From positions 496,001-560,000 of the forward strand of contig NZ_CP048397.1 of the NCBI RefSeq assembly GCF_010384365.1: 64,000 bases of DNA. Reading direction: 5' to 3'. The DNA is from Streptomyces sp. S4.7. GTDB taxonomy: Bacteria > Actinomycetota > Actinomycetes > Streptomycetales > Streptomycetaceae. Below, one piece after another: positions 31,192-39,658 of the stretch. The translations under genes and the position numbers were made by a program. The notes beneath the pieces are model-generated. The model ran no database searches. It saw nothing but the letters and a program-made list of their open reading frames with translations, and had not been told where the DNA came from. How positions within the stretch are numbered: position 1 is the first letter of the stretch; each line of letters opens with the position of its first letter.

Positions 31192-31677
31192 TTATCCTCC
31201 GGTGATCAGTTCGGCGACGGCGTCCACGCCTTCCCTGGTGCCGACGACGACGAGCGTGTCCCCCAGTGCGAAGCGGAAGTCCGGAGTGGGCGAGGGGACG
31301 GCGTCGGTGCGGCGCAGGACGGCGACGATGGACGCGCCGGTGCGGGCACGGGCCTGGGTGGAGCCGAGTGTGCGTCCTGCGAAGGGGGAGCGTTTGGTGA
31401 TCGGGATGTGCTCGGTGACGAGGTCGATCTCCAGATGCTGGTGCAGGTGCCCCACCGGGTCGGGCATCAGGAGTTTGGACAGTGCCGTCGCCTCGTACGG
31501 GGCCAGCGGTGTGGAGTCCTTGCAGTTGTCGTCGTCCTCGGGGTCGTGGAAGGCGACGATGCGGCGCCCGTCCTGGTGCACGACGACCGAGATGTGGCGG
31601 CCCGAGTCGGTGTTCAGGTCGTAGCGGGTACCGACTCCGGGCAGGGCGGTCTTGCTGACGTGAGCGGTGTGCTCCAT
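31192..31677 (-). CDS. khtT: Antiporter regulatory subunit with TrkA-C domain (KhtT-like)
   Basis: 161 residues. The N-terminal domain is a small beta fold (TALPGVGTRYDLNTDSGRHI, VVHQDGRRIVAFHDPEDDDN) and the C-terminal RCK_C/TrkA-C domain (AGRTLGSTQARARTGASIVA, FRFALGDTLVVVGTREGVDA) binds a nucleotide or small ligand and gates the antiporter. The start at 31677 is preferred because GGAG lies 9 bp before it; an ATG five codons earlier lacks a ribosome site. First gene of the two-gene unit. Confidence 0.88.
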   Translation of the reverse strand: MEHTAHVSKTALPGVGTRYDLNTDSGRHISVVVHQDGRRIVAFHDPEDDDNCKDSTPLAPYEATALSKLLMPDPVGHLHQHLEIDLVTEHIPITKRSPFAGRTLGSTQARARTGASIVAVLRRTDAVPSPTPDFRFALGDTLVVVGTREGVDAVAELITGG

Positions 31678-31899
31678 AGGAAGGCGCTCCATGCGGGCAT
31701 GCGTTGGCGGTGTGCGGGCGCGAAGGCCCCTTGCGTGGAATTCTCCACCATGCGGCGCGGCAGGGACCTGTCAGTCGTCGGCGGCCGGCCGCGACGCTAA
31801 CGGGGTGCGGGTGCGCTCGTCCATGAGTCGCCCCTCCGCCTCGACCACCGATCGGCAATGAGCAGCCCAACGCTCAACCGAGCGACGACGGCTCGTGAT

Positions 31900-31923
31900 C
31901 CATTTTATCGTAAAATAAAATGG
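31900..31923. promoter_or_regulatory. AT-rich inverted repeat upstream of khtTU
   Basis: CCATTTTAT and ATAAAATGG form perfect 9-bp arms around six bases, an AT island in very GC-rich DNA. It lies between khtT and the histidine-kinase remnant, about 220 bp upstream of khtT. It may be an operator or promoter element; the binding protein is unknown. Confidence 0.45.
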
Positions 31924-32012
31924 GCTGATTGCGGTGGTTGATAAGGGTATTGGCAGGTATCGCCAGGGCCGTCAGGGGTGCCCGTACCGCCCGCGCCGTC
32001 CTCCGCCGCCGG

Positions 32013-32252
32013 TCAGGACGGAGGCGGGGTGCCGCGCCGTATGTGGTCCCGGTTCGGGTCGAAAAGATGCCCGGCCGCCCCGGAGACCACGAGCCCGCCC
32101 GCGAGCATGAGCCCGTGTCCCAGCGCGATGCCCAGCCCGAGCAGGCCGAGCCCGACAGCCAGGGTCAGCCACGCGGCGCCGCGCCGGTACTCCCGGGGAC
32201 GGCAGGGCAGTCCCTGCTCGAAGGCGGCGGCGAACCGCGGCTCGAACTGCGG
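32013..32252 (-). pseudogene. 3' remnant of a DUF3040-like membrane protein
   Basis: The minus strand reads QFEPRFAAAFEQG, REYRRGAAWLTLAVGLGLLG, LGIALGHGLMLAGGLVVSGA, AGHLFDPNRD and then a stop at 32013. Two adjacent membrane helices after a PRF-type amphipathic start resemble small actinobacterial DUF3040 proteins. The N-terminal start is missing: the sequence upstream belongs to a histidine kinase on the other strand. No start codon or ribosome site of its own is seen. Confidence 0.5.
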
Positions 32253-32804
32253 CGCGTCGCCGACCGGGCCCCCGAGCCGCTGCGGGACGATCTGCTCCAG
32301 GTGCAGGAGACCACCAGGGACAGCCTGGACGAGATCCGCAGGAGCGCCCGCCGGCTGCGCCCCGGCGTACTGGAGGAGCCGGGGCTGATCAGCGCGCTCA
32401 AGGCGCTCGCGAACGAGACCACCACACACACCGAACTCGCCGTCAGGCGCAGCTTCGACAGCGATCTCCCCGCGCTGGACCAGGAGGTCGAACTCGTCCT
32501 CTACCGGGTCGCCCAGGAAGGGCTCACCAACATCATCCGGCACGCGCGGGCGCGCCATGTCGGCGTGGCGCTGCACCACGGCGCGCTCGGACTCGAACTG
32601 CTGGTCAGGGACGACGGGCGCGGGATCGGTACGGCCCCCGAGGGCGCCGGCATCCGGGGCATGCGCGAGCGCGCGCTGCTGATCGGCGCCGAGGTGTCGG
32701 TGGGCGACGCGCCGGGCGGCGGGACGGAGGTACGGCTGCACGTACCCGCCGCGCACATCGGACCGGCGACGCATCTGACGAACGGGAGCCACAGACTGCC
32801 ATGA
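32241..32804 (+). pseudogene. Histidine kinase (NarL type) lacking its 5' half
   Basis: From LELRRVADRAPEPLRDDLLQ onward this is the end of a HisKA_3 dimerisation domain (VQETTRDSLDEIRRSARRLR) and a full HATPase domain: YRVAQEGLTNIIRHARARHV (N box), LLVRDDGRGIG and GAGIRGMRERALLIGAEVSV (G boxes). The membrane helices, HAMP and the phospho-accepting His (ARELHDE motif) are missing; the DNA before about 32245 codes on the opposite strand. Without the His it cannot phosphorylate its partner. The stop overlaps the response-regulator ATG by 4 bp, showing they were one operon. Confidence 0.78.
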
Positions 32805-33568
32805 CCGACCCCACCTCCCGACACGGCTCCGGCTCAGGCCCCGACCGCGGCGCGGGCCACGGACACGGCTCAGCCTCCGGTCCCGAACGCGGCGCGGGCC
32901 CCGCTCCCGCCTTCGAGCCGGTGCCGACGCGCATCCTGCTCGCCGACGACCACGCCCTCGTCCGGCGCGGGGTGCGGCTGATCCTCGACGGGGAGCCGGA
33001 CCCTACCGTCGTCGCGGAGGCGGGCGACGGCGCCGAGGCCATCGAGATGGCCCGCGAACACCGCCCCGATCTGGCGATCCTCGACATCGCGATGCCCAGG
33101 ATGACCGGCCTCCAGGCCGCCCGCGAACTCTCCAGGCTGCTGCCGGACACACGCATCCTGATCCTCACGATGTACGACAACGAGCAGTACTTCTTCGAGG
33201 CGTTGAAGTCCGGCGCGAGCGGCTACGTACTCAAGTCGGTGGCGGACCGCGACCTGTTGGAGGCGTGCCGGGCGGCGACGCGCGACGAGCCGTTCCTCTA
33301 TCCCGGCGCCGTCACCGCCCTCATCCGCAACTACCTGGACCGGGTGCGCCGGGGCGAGAGCATCCCGGAGAAGGCCGTGACCGTACGGGAGGAGGAGATC
33401 CTGAAGCTCGTCGCCGAGGGCCACTCGTCCAAGGAGATCGCCGAGATGCTCGTCATCAGCGCCAAGACGGTGGAGCGCCATCGGGCCAATGTGCTCCAGA
33501 AGTTGGGGCTCAAGGACCGGGTGCAACTGACCCGGTACGCCATCCGCGCCGGTCTCATCGAGCCCTGA
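32801..33568 (+). CDS. NarL/LuxR-family response regulator
   Basis: 255 residues. After a ~40-residue Gly/Ser/His-rich extension comes a receiver domain (RILLADDHALVRRGVRLIL, phospho-Asp in LAILDIAMP, then ILTMYDNEQYFFEALKSGAS with the switch Thr and the conserved Lys in YVLKSV) and a C-terminal LuxR helix-turn-helix (VTVREEEILKLVAEGHSSKE, ISAKTVERHRANVLQKLGLK). ATG overlaps the kinase stop (32801-32804). As the cognate kinase is truncated, this regulator is either orphaned or phosphorylated by another kinase; it may also have lost its original promoter. Confidence 0.93.
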   Translation: MTDPTSRHGSGSGPDRGAGHGHGSASGPERGAGPAPAFEPVPTRILLADDHALVRRGVRLILDGEPDPTVVAEAGDGAEAIEMAREHRPDLAILDIAMPRMTGLQAARELSRLLPDTRILILTMYDNEQYFFEALKSGASGYVLKSVADRDLLEACRAATRDEPFLYPGAVTALIRNYLDRVRRGESIPEKAVTVREEEILKLVAEGHSSKEIAEMLVISAKTVERHRANVLQKLGLKDRVQLTRYAIRAGLIEP

Positions 33569-33654
33569 CCGGCGTACGGTTGGAGTCCCGGCGCGGTCCG
33601 CCGGGCAGGGTCACACTCAGGCACCGCACCACGAGAGCGGAATGAGGCGACGCC

Positions 33655-34515
33655 ATGTCCTCGTACGGCGGCTGGGAGTTCACCGACGATCGCGGCCATC
33701 CGGCCTTCGCGGACCGACCTCCGGTCCGGGTGGTGGCCTACATACAGGCGGGCGCGACCCTGTGGGACCACGGTCTGCGGCCCATGGGCGTCTTCGGTTC
33801 CCACCACGACGGCGACTCCCCCGACCCCGCGAAGGCGGGCGGGCTGCCGCTCGACAGCACCCGGGACTTCGGCGCGGGCAGTTCGGTCGACCCGGAAGCC
33901 GTCGTCGCCGCCGAGCCCGATCTCGTGGTCGCCGTCGGCCACGGCGACGGTCAGATCTACGGCATCGATCCGGAGGCGGCCAAACATCTGGAGGAGCGGG
34001 TGCCCGTGGTCGTGATCGAGGTGGGCAAGGACCGGCCGCTGGACGGGATCAGGGACCGGTTCACGGCGCTCGCCCGCGCGCTCGGCGCACCGCGGGAGCC
34101 CGACGAGCAGGATCTGGAGTGGGCGGAGGCCCGGCTCCGCACGCTCACCGCGCGGCCCGCCGCGGCCCGGGTGCTCGCCCTGTCGGCCGCCGGGCCCGGC
34201 ACCGTACATCTCGCGCGGCCCGGCACCTGGCCGGACCTGCGGGCGCTGACGGCGCTCGGTGTCGATCTGCTCGATCCCGGACACGGCGCGGGCGGCAACT
34301 GGCTGACCACCAACTGGGCGCAGGCGCTCGCGCTCGAACCGGACGTGGTGCTCGGCGACGTCCGGGCGAACGCGGCCACACCCGACACGCTCAGGGACGA
34401 CCGGCAGTGGCGGGCGCTCCAGGCGCGGGTGCGCACGGTGGCGTGGAATCCGGAGGCGCCGCGCAGCCACCGGGGGCACGCGCGGTTCGTGGACGCGGTG
34501 GCCGCGGCGCTGTAG
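33655..34515 (+). CDS. FepB/BtuF-like binding protein without signal peptide
   Basis: 286 residues of the class III periplasmic-binding fold used for iron-siderophore or cobalamin: RVVAYIQAGATLWDHGLRPM (domain start), SSVDPEAVVAAEPDLVVAVG, PVVVIEVGKDRPLDGIRDRF and a C-terminal NWLTTNWAQALALEPDVVLG. Unlike transporter lipoproteins it begins MSSYGGWEFTDDRG, with neither a hydrophobic signal nor a lipobox Cys, and no upstream in-frame start supplies one. No ABC permease or ATPase is adjacent. It may be a cytoplasmic ligand-binding protein or be exported by another route. Function unassigned beyond fold. Confidence 0.7.
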   Translation: MSSYGGWEFTDDRGHPAFADRPPVRVVAYIQAGATLWDHGLRPMGVFGSHHDGDSPDPAKAGGLPLDSTRDFGAGSSVDPEAVVAAEPDLVVAVGHGDGQIYGIDPEAAKHLEERVPVVVIEVGKDRPLDGIRDRFTALARALGAPREPDEQDLEWAEARLRTLTARPAAARVLALSAAGPGTVHLARPGTWPDLRALTALGVDLLDPGHGAGGNWLTTNWAQALALEPDVVLGDVRANAATPDTLRDDRQWRALQARVRTVAWNPEAPRSHRGHARFVDAVAAAL

Positions 34516-35093
34516 CCGCTGCCGCCCGGCCGTGGAGGCGGCGTGTCGGTGCGTATCGGTGGCGGCTGCGACCTTCTCCGCATGACACGTCACACAGACA
34601 CCCGCCGGCCGCTCGGGCCCTGCCGGTACGGACCGTGGAGGTCCGCGCCGTACGGCGTCGAGGCGCAGGCCCTCCTCGCGGGAGACGCGGGGCGCAGCGA
34701 CTCGGGATCCCCGTCGTGCTCCCCCGGGCGCAGGTCGAAAACGGCCTGCCCCGCCGCATCGAGTTCGAGGGTCCTGCGCGCCAGGTTCCGCTCGAAGCTG
34801 CCCACGCGGTTCAGGGCGAGCCGCTCGTCCCGACCTTCCTCGCATATCACCGCATGGCGTCGGGCCCGCGCCCCGGGCCGACGTTCCGGGCCCGACGTTA
34901 CGGGCTCGCACTCCGGGCCGCCGCCCCGGCGCGGCAGTCGGGCCCGGGAGTCCGCTGCCGCCTCTCCCGCCGCCTGTCGTCAGGCGCCCGTGTCAGGCAT
35001 CTGGACACGGCAGGGGCGCCGTGCCGTGATGCCAACTGCCGCCGTTTCCAACGTTGTACAGACCTTGGCCGATGCTTGTGGACGGGAGACCCA
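34516..35093. other. Spacer before GH127; possible gene fragment and LacI-like half-site
   Basis: 578 bp. On the minus strand 34590-34850 a gene-like frame (NRVGSFERNLARRTLELDAA, GQAVFDLRPGEHDGDPESL) has good codon bias but no family I recognise; it may be a fragment. The 34840-34980 part is repetitive GGGCCCG-rich DNA. CAACGTTG (35049-35056), 38 bp before the GH127 start, is a short LacI-like core without symmetric flanks. A GGGAGA ribosome site precedes the GH127 ATG. Confidence 0.35.
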
Positions 35094-37526
35094 ATGACGC
35101 TCGACAGACGACATTTCCTCGGCACCGGCGCCCTCGCGATCGGCGGTGCGGGTCTGGGACCCATGGCGCCGACAGCCGCGGCCGTCGCCCCGGCACGCGG
35201 CGGCTGGTACACGCCGAACGCCGCACCGCTCGCCCCGACCGCGTTCCAGAAGCTGCCGCTGGGCAGCGTCACCCCGCGCGGCTGGCTCACCGGCCAGTTG
35301 CGTCTGCTGCTCGACGGCCTCTTCGGCCGGTACGCGGAGGTCTCGCACTTCCTGCGGTTCGACGACTCCGGCTGGGTGCACCCCGAGAAGGCCGGCTGGG
35401 AGGAGGTCACCTACTGGCTGCGCGGCTATGTGGACCTGGCCGCCCTCACCGGCGACCCGGCGGCCCTCGACACCGCCCGCCGCTGGATCGACGCGATCAT
35501 CGCCACCCGGCAGCCCGACGGCTTCTTCGGCCCGACCCGGCTCCGTACGGCGCTGAACGGCGCTGAACGGCGGCCCGGACTTCTGGCCGTATCTGCCGCT
35601 GCTCCAGGCGCTGCGCTCGCACGAGGAGTTCACCGGGGACGAGCGCGTCGTGCCGTTCGTCGTGCCGTTCCTGCGCTACATGAACGCGCAGGGTCCCGGC
35701 GCCTTCAACTCCAGCTGGGTGTCGAAGCGCTGGGGCGACGGTCTCGACATCGCCTTCTGGCTCTACAACCGCACCGGCGAGTCGTTCCTGCTCGACCTCG
35801 CGGACAAGATGCACACCCACGGCGCCAACTGGGTCGACAACTTCCCCGACCGCACAACGTCAACATCGCCCAGGGCTTCCGTGAGCCGGCCCAGTACGCG
35901 CTGCGGACCGGCTCCGCCGAGCTGACCCGTGCCACGTACCGGAGTTACGCCGCCGTCATGGGCGCCTACGGCCAGTTTCCCGGCGGCGGTTTCGCCGGGG
36001 ACGAGAACTCCCGCCCCGGCTTCGACGACCCCCGCCAGGGCTTCGAGACGTGCGGCACGGTGGAGTTCATGGCCAGCCACGAACTGCTCACCCGGATCAC
36101 GGGTGACCCGGTGTGGGCCGACCGCTGCGAGGAGCTGGCCTTCAATCTGCTGCCCGCCGCCACCGACCCGCACGGCCGGGGCATCCACTACATCACCAGC
36201 GCGAACGGCGTCGAGCTGGACAACACCACCAAGAACCAGGGCCAGTTCCAGAACGGCTTCGCCATGCAGGCGTACAAGCCGGGCATCGACACCTACCGCT
36301 GCTGTCCGCACAACTACGGCATGGGCTGGCCCTACTTCACCGAGGAGCTGTGGCTCGCCACGCCCGACCGGGGGCTCGCGGCGGCGATGTACGCGCCGAG
36401 CCAGGTGCGCGCGAAGGTCGCCGACGGCACGGAGATCACCGTCACCGAGGACACCGACTACCCGTTCAAGGAGACCGTCACCCTCACCGTCAACACGCCC
36501 GGACGCGTCACCTTCCCGCTCCACCTGCGGATCCCCGGCTGGTGCGCGGATCCCCGACTCACGGTCGCCGGACGGCGCGTGGCCGTACCGGGTGGCCCGC
36601 GGTTCTTCAAGGTCACGCGCGAATGGCGGGACGGCGACCGGGTGACCCTGCGGCTTCCGCAGCGCACCACCGTCCGCACCTGGGACGACAACCACGGCTC
36701 CGTCAGCGTGGACCACGGACCGCTCACGTACTCCCTTGAAGTCGGCGAGCGGTACGAACGGTTCGCGGGCACCGAGGACTTCCCCGAACTCTCGGTGCAC
36801 CCCACCACCCCGTGGAACGTCGGTCTCGCGCCGGACCCGCTCAGAGGACTGCGGTTCACGGCCGACGACGGACCGCTGGCCGCGAACCCCTTCACCCACG
36901 AGGGCTCGCCGGTACGGATCACCACGTCGGCGCGCCGTATCGAGGAGTGGGTGGCCGACGACCAGCGTGTCGTCGCTCCCCTCCAGGACAGTCCGGCCCG
37001 CAGCACGGCGGCGCCCGAGCCGGTGACACTGATCCCGATGGGCGCGGCCCGGCTGCGGATCACCGCCTTCCCGACCGCGTCACCCGGCGGGCGTGCCTGG
37101 ACGGCGGAGCCGCCGTACCGCCGGATACGGAACAAGCACAGCGGCAAGGTGCTGGGCGTGGAAGGGATGTCGCTGGACGCGGGCGGTCGTGTCGTGCAGT
37201 TCGACAACACGGGGACGGCCGACCACGCCTGGCAGCTGTCCCCCGCGGGCGGCGGCTGGTTCCTGATCCGCAACGGCAACAGCGGGAAGATCATCGGCGC
37301 CGAGGGCGGATCGACGGCCAACAGCGCGCGGGTCGTGCAGTTCGAGGACGACGGGAGCGGCGACCATCTCTGGCAGCTGGTCGACCGGGGCGAGGGCTGG
37401 TCGCTGATCCTCAGCCGGCACAGTGGAAAGGTCCTGGGCGTGGACGGGATGTCGACGGCCAACAGCGCGCAAGTGGTCCAGTTCGAGGACAACGGCACGG
37501 ACGACCATCTCTGGCAGCTCGTCTGA
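35094..37526 (+). CDS. GH127 beta-L-arabinofuranosidase with ricin domain; internal stretch out of frame
   Basis: 810-residue frame. Tat signal (LDRRHFLGTGALAIGG), an alpha/alpha-barrel GH127 domain, and a C-terminal ricin-type beta-trefoil of three repeats (HSGKVLGVEG, NSGKIIGAEG, HSGKVLGVDG, each ending in W-Q-L). Active-site features are kept: Glu in FAGDEN, the zinc ligands of FETCGTVEF, and C-C in YRCCPHN, whose first Cys is the nucleophile. Residues about 158-252 are nonsense: a 10-bp tandem duplication (35551-35570) shifts the frame and a one-base loss near 35850 restores it. In the shifted frame the true sequence (GGPDFWPYLPLLQALRSHEE, then MNAQGPGAFNSSWVSKRWGD) is readable. As written the barrel is disrupted and the protein probably misfolds. 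Confidence 0.85.
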   Translation: MTLDRRHFLGTGALAIGGAGLGPMAPTAAAVAPARGGWYTPNAAPLAPTAFQKLPLGSVTPRGWLTGQLRLLLDGLFGRYAEVSHFLRFDDSGWVHPEKAGWEEVTYWLRGYVDLAALTGDPAALDTARRWIDAIIATRQPDGFFGPTRLRTALNGAERRPGLLAVSAAAPGAALARGVHRGRARRAVRRAVPALHERAGSRRLQLQLGVEALGRRSRHRLLALQPHRRVVPARPRGQDAHPRRQLGRQLPRPHNVNIAQGFREPAQYALRTGSAELTRATYRSYAAVMGAYGQFPGGGFAGDENSRPGFDDPRQGFETCGTVEFMASHELLTRITGDPVWADRCEELAFNLLPAATDPHGRGIHYITSANGVELDNTTKNQGQFQNGFAMQAYKPGIDTYRCCPHNYGMGWPYFTEELWLATPDRGLAAAMYAPSQVRAKVADGTEITVTEDTDYPFKETVTLTVNTPGRVTFPLHLRIPGWCADPRLTVAGRRVAVPGGPRFFKVTREWRDGDRVTLRLPQRTTVRTWDDNHGSVSVDHGPLTYSLEVGERYERFAGTEDFPELSVHPTTPWNVGLAPDPLRGLRFTADDGPLAANPFTHEGSPVRITTSARRIEEWVADDQRVVAPLQDSPARSTAAPEPVTLIPMGAARLRITAFPTASPGGRAWTAEPPYRRIRNKHSGKVLGVEGMSLDAGGRVVQFDNTGTADHAWQLSPAGGGWFLIRNGNSGKIIGAEGGSTANSARVVQFEDDGSGDHLWQLVDRGEGWSLILSRHSGKVLGVDGMSTANSAQVVQFEDNGTDDHLWQLV
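35551..35570 (+). repeat. 10-bp tandem duplication inside the GH127 gene
   Basis: CGCTGAACGG occurs twice in direct succession. Removing one copy restores the GH127 reading (LNGGPDFWPYLP) downstream, so the duplication is the first of the two frame-changing events. Confidence 0.9.
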
Positions 37527-37678
37527 CCGGCCCTCCCCGCTGCGGGCCGACCGTACCGGTGACCGCCGACGGCCAACTCGTCGGCGCTCACTTGTTGTTC
37601 ACAGCTGAACCCGTGACGGTCCATCTGTTCACAACTCTTGACGTGTACGAAACAGCGGAGCAGCATCGGCCGTGCACT

Positions 37679-37694
37679 CAGAGAGCGCTCTCTG
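37679..37694. promoter_or_regulatory. LacI-type operator upstream of the beta-helix protein
   Basis: CAGAGAGCGCTCTCTG is a perfect 16-bp palindrome with the GAGCGCTC core shared by Streptomyces LacI-family sites such as the CebR box. It is 56 bp upstream of the start, and a CTTGACG -35-like element lies near 37637. It differs from the CebR box in the outer positions, so a different sugar regulator is likely. Confidence 0.7.
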
Positions 37695-37749
37695 GAGATT
37701 CACGGAGGGCTCTTGAGGTGTTCCCCCCACCGTTCACGACTCAGGAGAG

Positions 37750-39543
37750 ATGCCCGTGCACGCTCCCCCCATCGACTCTCCGGCGCTCCGCGGCACCTCA
37801 CGGCCGTCCCGCCGCGGGCTGGCGGCGGCGCTCGCCGCCACCCTGGCCGCGACCCTGCTGGCCTTCGTCCCGAGCAGCCCCGCGCACGCCGACCCGATCG
37901 AGGGCGGCGGTGATCTCGGCCCCAACGTGATCGTGTTCGACCCTTCGACGCCGAACATCCAGGGCAAGCTCGACGAGGTCTTCGAGCAGCAGGAGTCGGC
38001 CCAGTTCGGCTCCGGCCGCTACCAGTTCCTGTTCAAGCCGGGTACGTACAACGGCCTGAACGCCCAACTCGGCTTCTACACCTCGGTGTCGGGTCTCGGA
38101 CTCTCGCCCGACGACGTCAGCATCAACGGTGACGTGACCGTGGACGCCGGCTGGTTCAACGGAAACGCCACCCAGAACTTCTGGCGCTCGGCCGAGAACC
38201 TGTCGCTCAACCCGGTCAACGGCACGAACCGCTGGGCCGTCTCACAGGCCGCCCCGTTCCGCCGTATGCACGTCAAGGGCGGGCTCAATCTGGCGCCCGA
38301 CGGATACGGCTGGGCCAGCGGCGGCTACATCGCCGACAGCAAGATCGACGGCAGCGTGGGCCCGTACTCCCAGCAGCAGTGGTACACCCGCGACAGCTCG
38401 GTCGGCGGCTGGCAGAACGCCGTGTGGAACATGACGTTCTCCGGTGTGGAGGGCGCGCCCGCGCAGAGCTTCCCGGACCCGCCGTACACCACACTGGAGA
38501 CGACCCCCACCTCCCGCGAGAAGCCGTTCCTCTACCTGGACGGCGACACCTACAAGGTGTTCGTGCCGGAGAAGCGCACGAACGCGCGCGGGGTGACCTG
38601 GGACAGCGGGGCACCCGCGGGCTCGTCCATCGATCTGAACCAGTTCTACGTGGTCAAGCCCGGCGCGACGGCGCAGACCATCAACGCCGCGCTCGACCAG
38701 GGCCTCAATCTGCTCTTCACGCCCGGCGTCTACCACGTTGACGAGACGATCAACGTCAACCGTCCCGACACGGTCGTCCTCGGTCTCGGCCTCGCCACGG
38801 TCATTCCCGACAACGGGGTGACGGCGATGAAGGTCGCCGACGTGGACGGGGTGAAGCTGGCCGGGTTCCTGATCGACGCCGGTCCGGTCAACTCCGAGAC
38901 GCTGCTGGAGATCGGACCCGAGGGGTCGTCCGCCGACCACGCGGCCAACCCGACCACGGTCCAGGACGTCTTCATCCGGATCGGCGGAGCCGGTCCCGGC
39001 AAGGCCACCACCAGCATGGTGGTCAACAGCGACGACACGATCATCGATCACACCTGGGTGTGGCGGGCGGACCACGGTGACGGGGTCGGCTGGGAGACCA
39101 ACAGGGCCGACTTCGGCGTACGGGTGAACGGTGACGACGTCCTGGCCACCGGCCTGTTCGTCGAACACTTCAACAAATACGACGTCGAGTGGTACGGCGA
39201 ACGCGGCCGGACGATCTTCTTCCAGAACGAGAAGGCGTACGACGCGCCCAACCAGGCGGCGATCCAGAACGGCGACACCAAGGGGTACTCCGCCTACCGG
39301 GTCGACGAATCGGTCGACGAGCACGAGGGCTGGGGGATGGGGAGTTACTGCTACTACAACGTCGATCCCACGATCCAGCAGCACAACGGCTTCTCCGCGC
39401 CGGTCAAACCCGGTGTGAAGTTCCACCATCTGCTGGTCGTCTCGCTCGGCGGGCAGGGCCAGTACGAGCGGGTGATCAACGACATCGGCGAACCCACGTC
39501 CGGGACGTCGACCGTCCCCTCGGTCGTGGTCCAGTTCCCCTGA
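37750..39543 (+). CDS. Secreted right-handed beta-helix protein (often mislabelled adenylyl cyclase)
   Basis: 597 residues. Signal peptide (RRGLAAALAATLAATLLAFV, cleavage after AHA), then two pectate-lyase-like beta-helix regions: an N-terminal one (IQGKLDEVFEQQESAQFGSG, YQFLFKPGTYNGLNAQLGFY) and a second (AQTINAALDQGLNLLFTPGV, TVVLGLGLATVIPDNGV, IIDHTWVWRADHGDGVGW). The double-helix layout is like GH55 and related carbohydrate-active proteins. Databases often call this family adenylyl cyclase; no cyclase motif is visible and an extracellular polysaccharide role fits better. A LacI-type operator upstream and the GH127 gene next to it support sugar-linked expression. Confidence 0.72.
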   Translation: MPVHAPPIDSPALRGTSRPSRRGLAAALAATLAATLLAFVPSSPAHADPIEGGGDLGPNVIVFDPSTPNIQGKLDEVFEQQESAQFGSGRYQFLFKPGTYNGLNAQLGFYTSVSGLGLSPDDVSINGDVTVDAGWFNGNATQNFWRSAENLSLNPVNGTNRWAVSQAAPFRRMHVKGGLNLAPDGYGWASGGYIADSKIDGSVGPYSQQQWYTRDSSVGGWQNAVWNMTFSGVEGAPAQSFPDPPYTTLETTPTSREKPFLYLDGDTYKVFVPEKRTNARGVTWDSGAPAGSSIDLNQFYVVKPGATAQTINAALDQGLNLLFTPGVYHVDETINVNRPDTVVLGLGLATVIPDNGVTAMKVADVDGVKLAGFLIDAGPVNSETLLEIGPEGSSADHAANPTTVQDVFIRIGGAGPGKATTSMVVNSDDTIIDHTWVWRADHGDGVGWETNRADFGVRVNGDDVLATGLFVEHFNKYDVEWYGERGRTIFFQNEKAYDAPNQAAIQNGDTKGYSAYRVDESVDEHEGWGMGSYCYYNVDPTIQQHNGFSAPVKPGVKFHHLLVVSLGGQGQYERVINDIGEPTSGTSTVPSVVVQFP

Positions 39544-39590
39544 CCGCGCCGACCCGCGGCCGGCGCCGGTAGCGGAACCGGCACCCCGTG

Positions 39591-39627
39591 GGCAGGGCCC
39601 GGCCTCATCATGAGGCCGGGCCCTGCC
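39591..39627 (+). terminator. Strong hairpin terminator
   Basis: Perfect 18-bp stem (39591-39608 with 39610-39627) around a single-base loop, 48 bp after the beta-helix gene; it also lies just past the convergent small ORF. Confidence 0.85.
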
Positions 39628-39658
39628 GTGCGCGGGTACCGCTCCGGTTCAGTCGTGG

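Noticed and set aside
33655..34515. Start of a siderophore uptake operon
   Set aside because: No permease, ATPase or biosynthetic gene follows; the binding-protein fold stands alone.
34590..34850. Minus-strand ORF with gene-like codon use before GH127
   Set aside because: Not recognised as a family and has no clear ribosome site; kept only as a note in the spacer entry.
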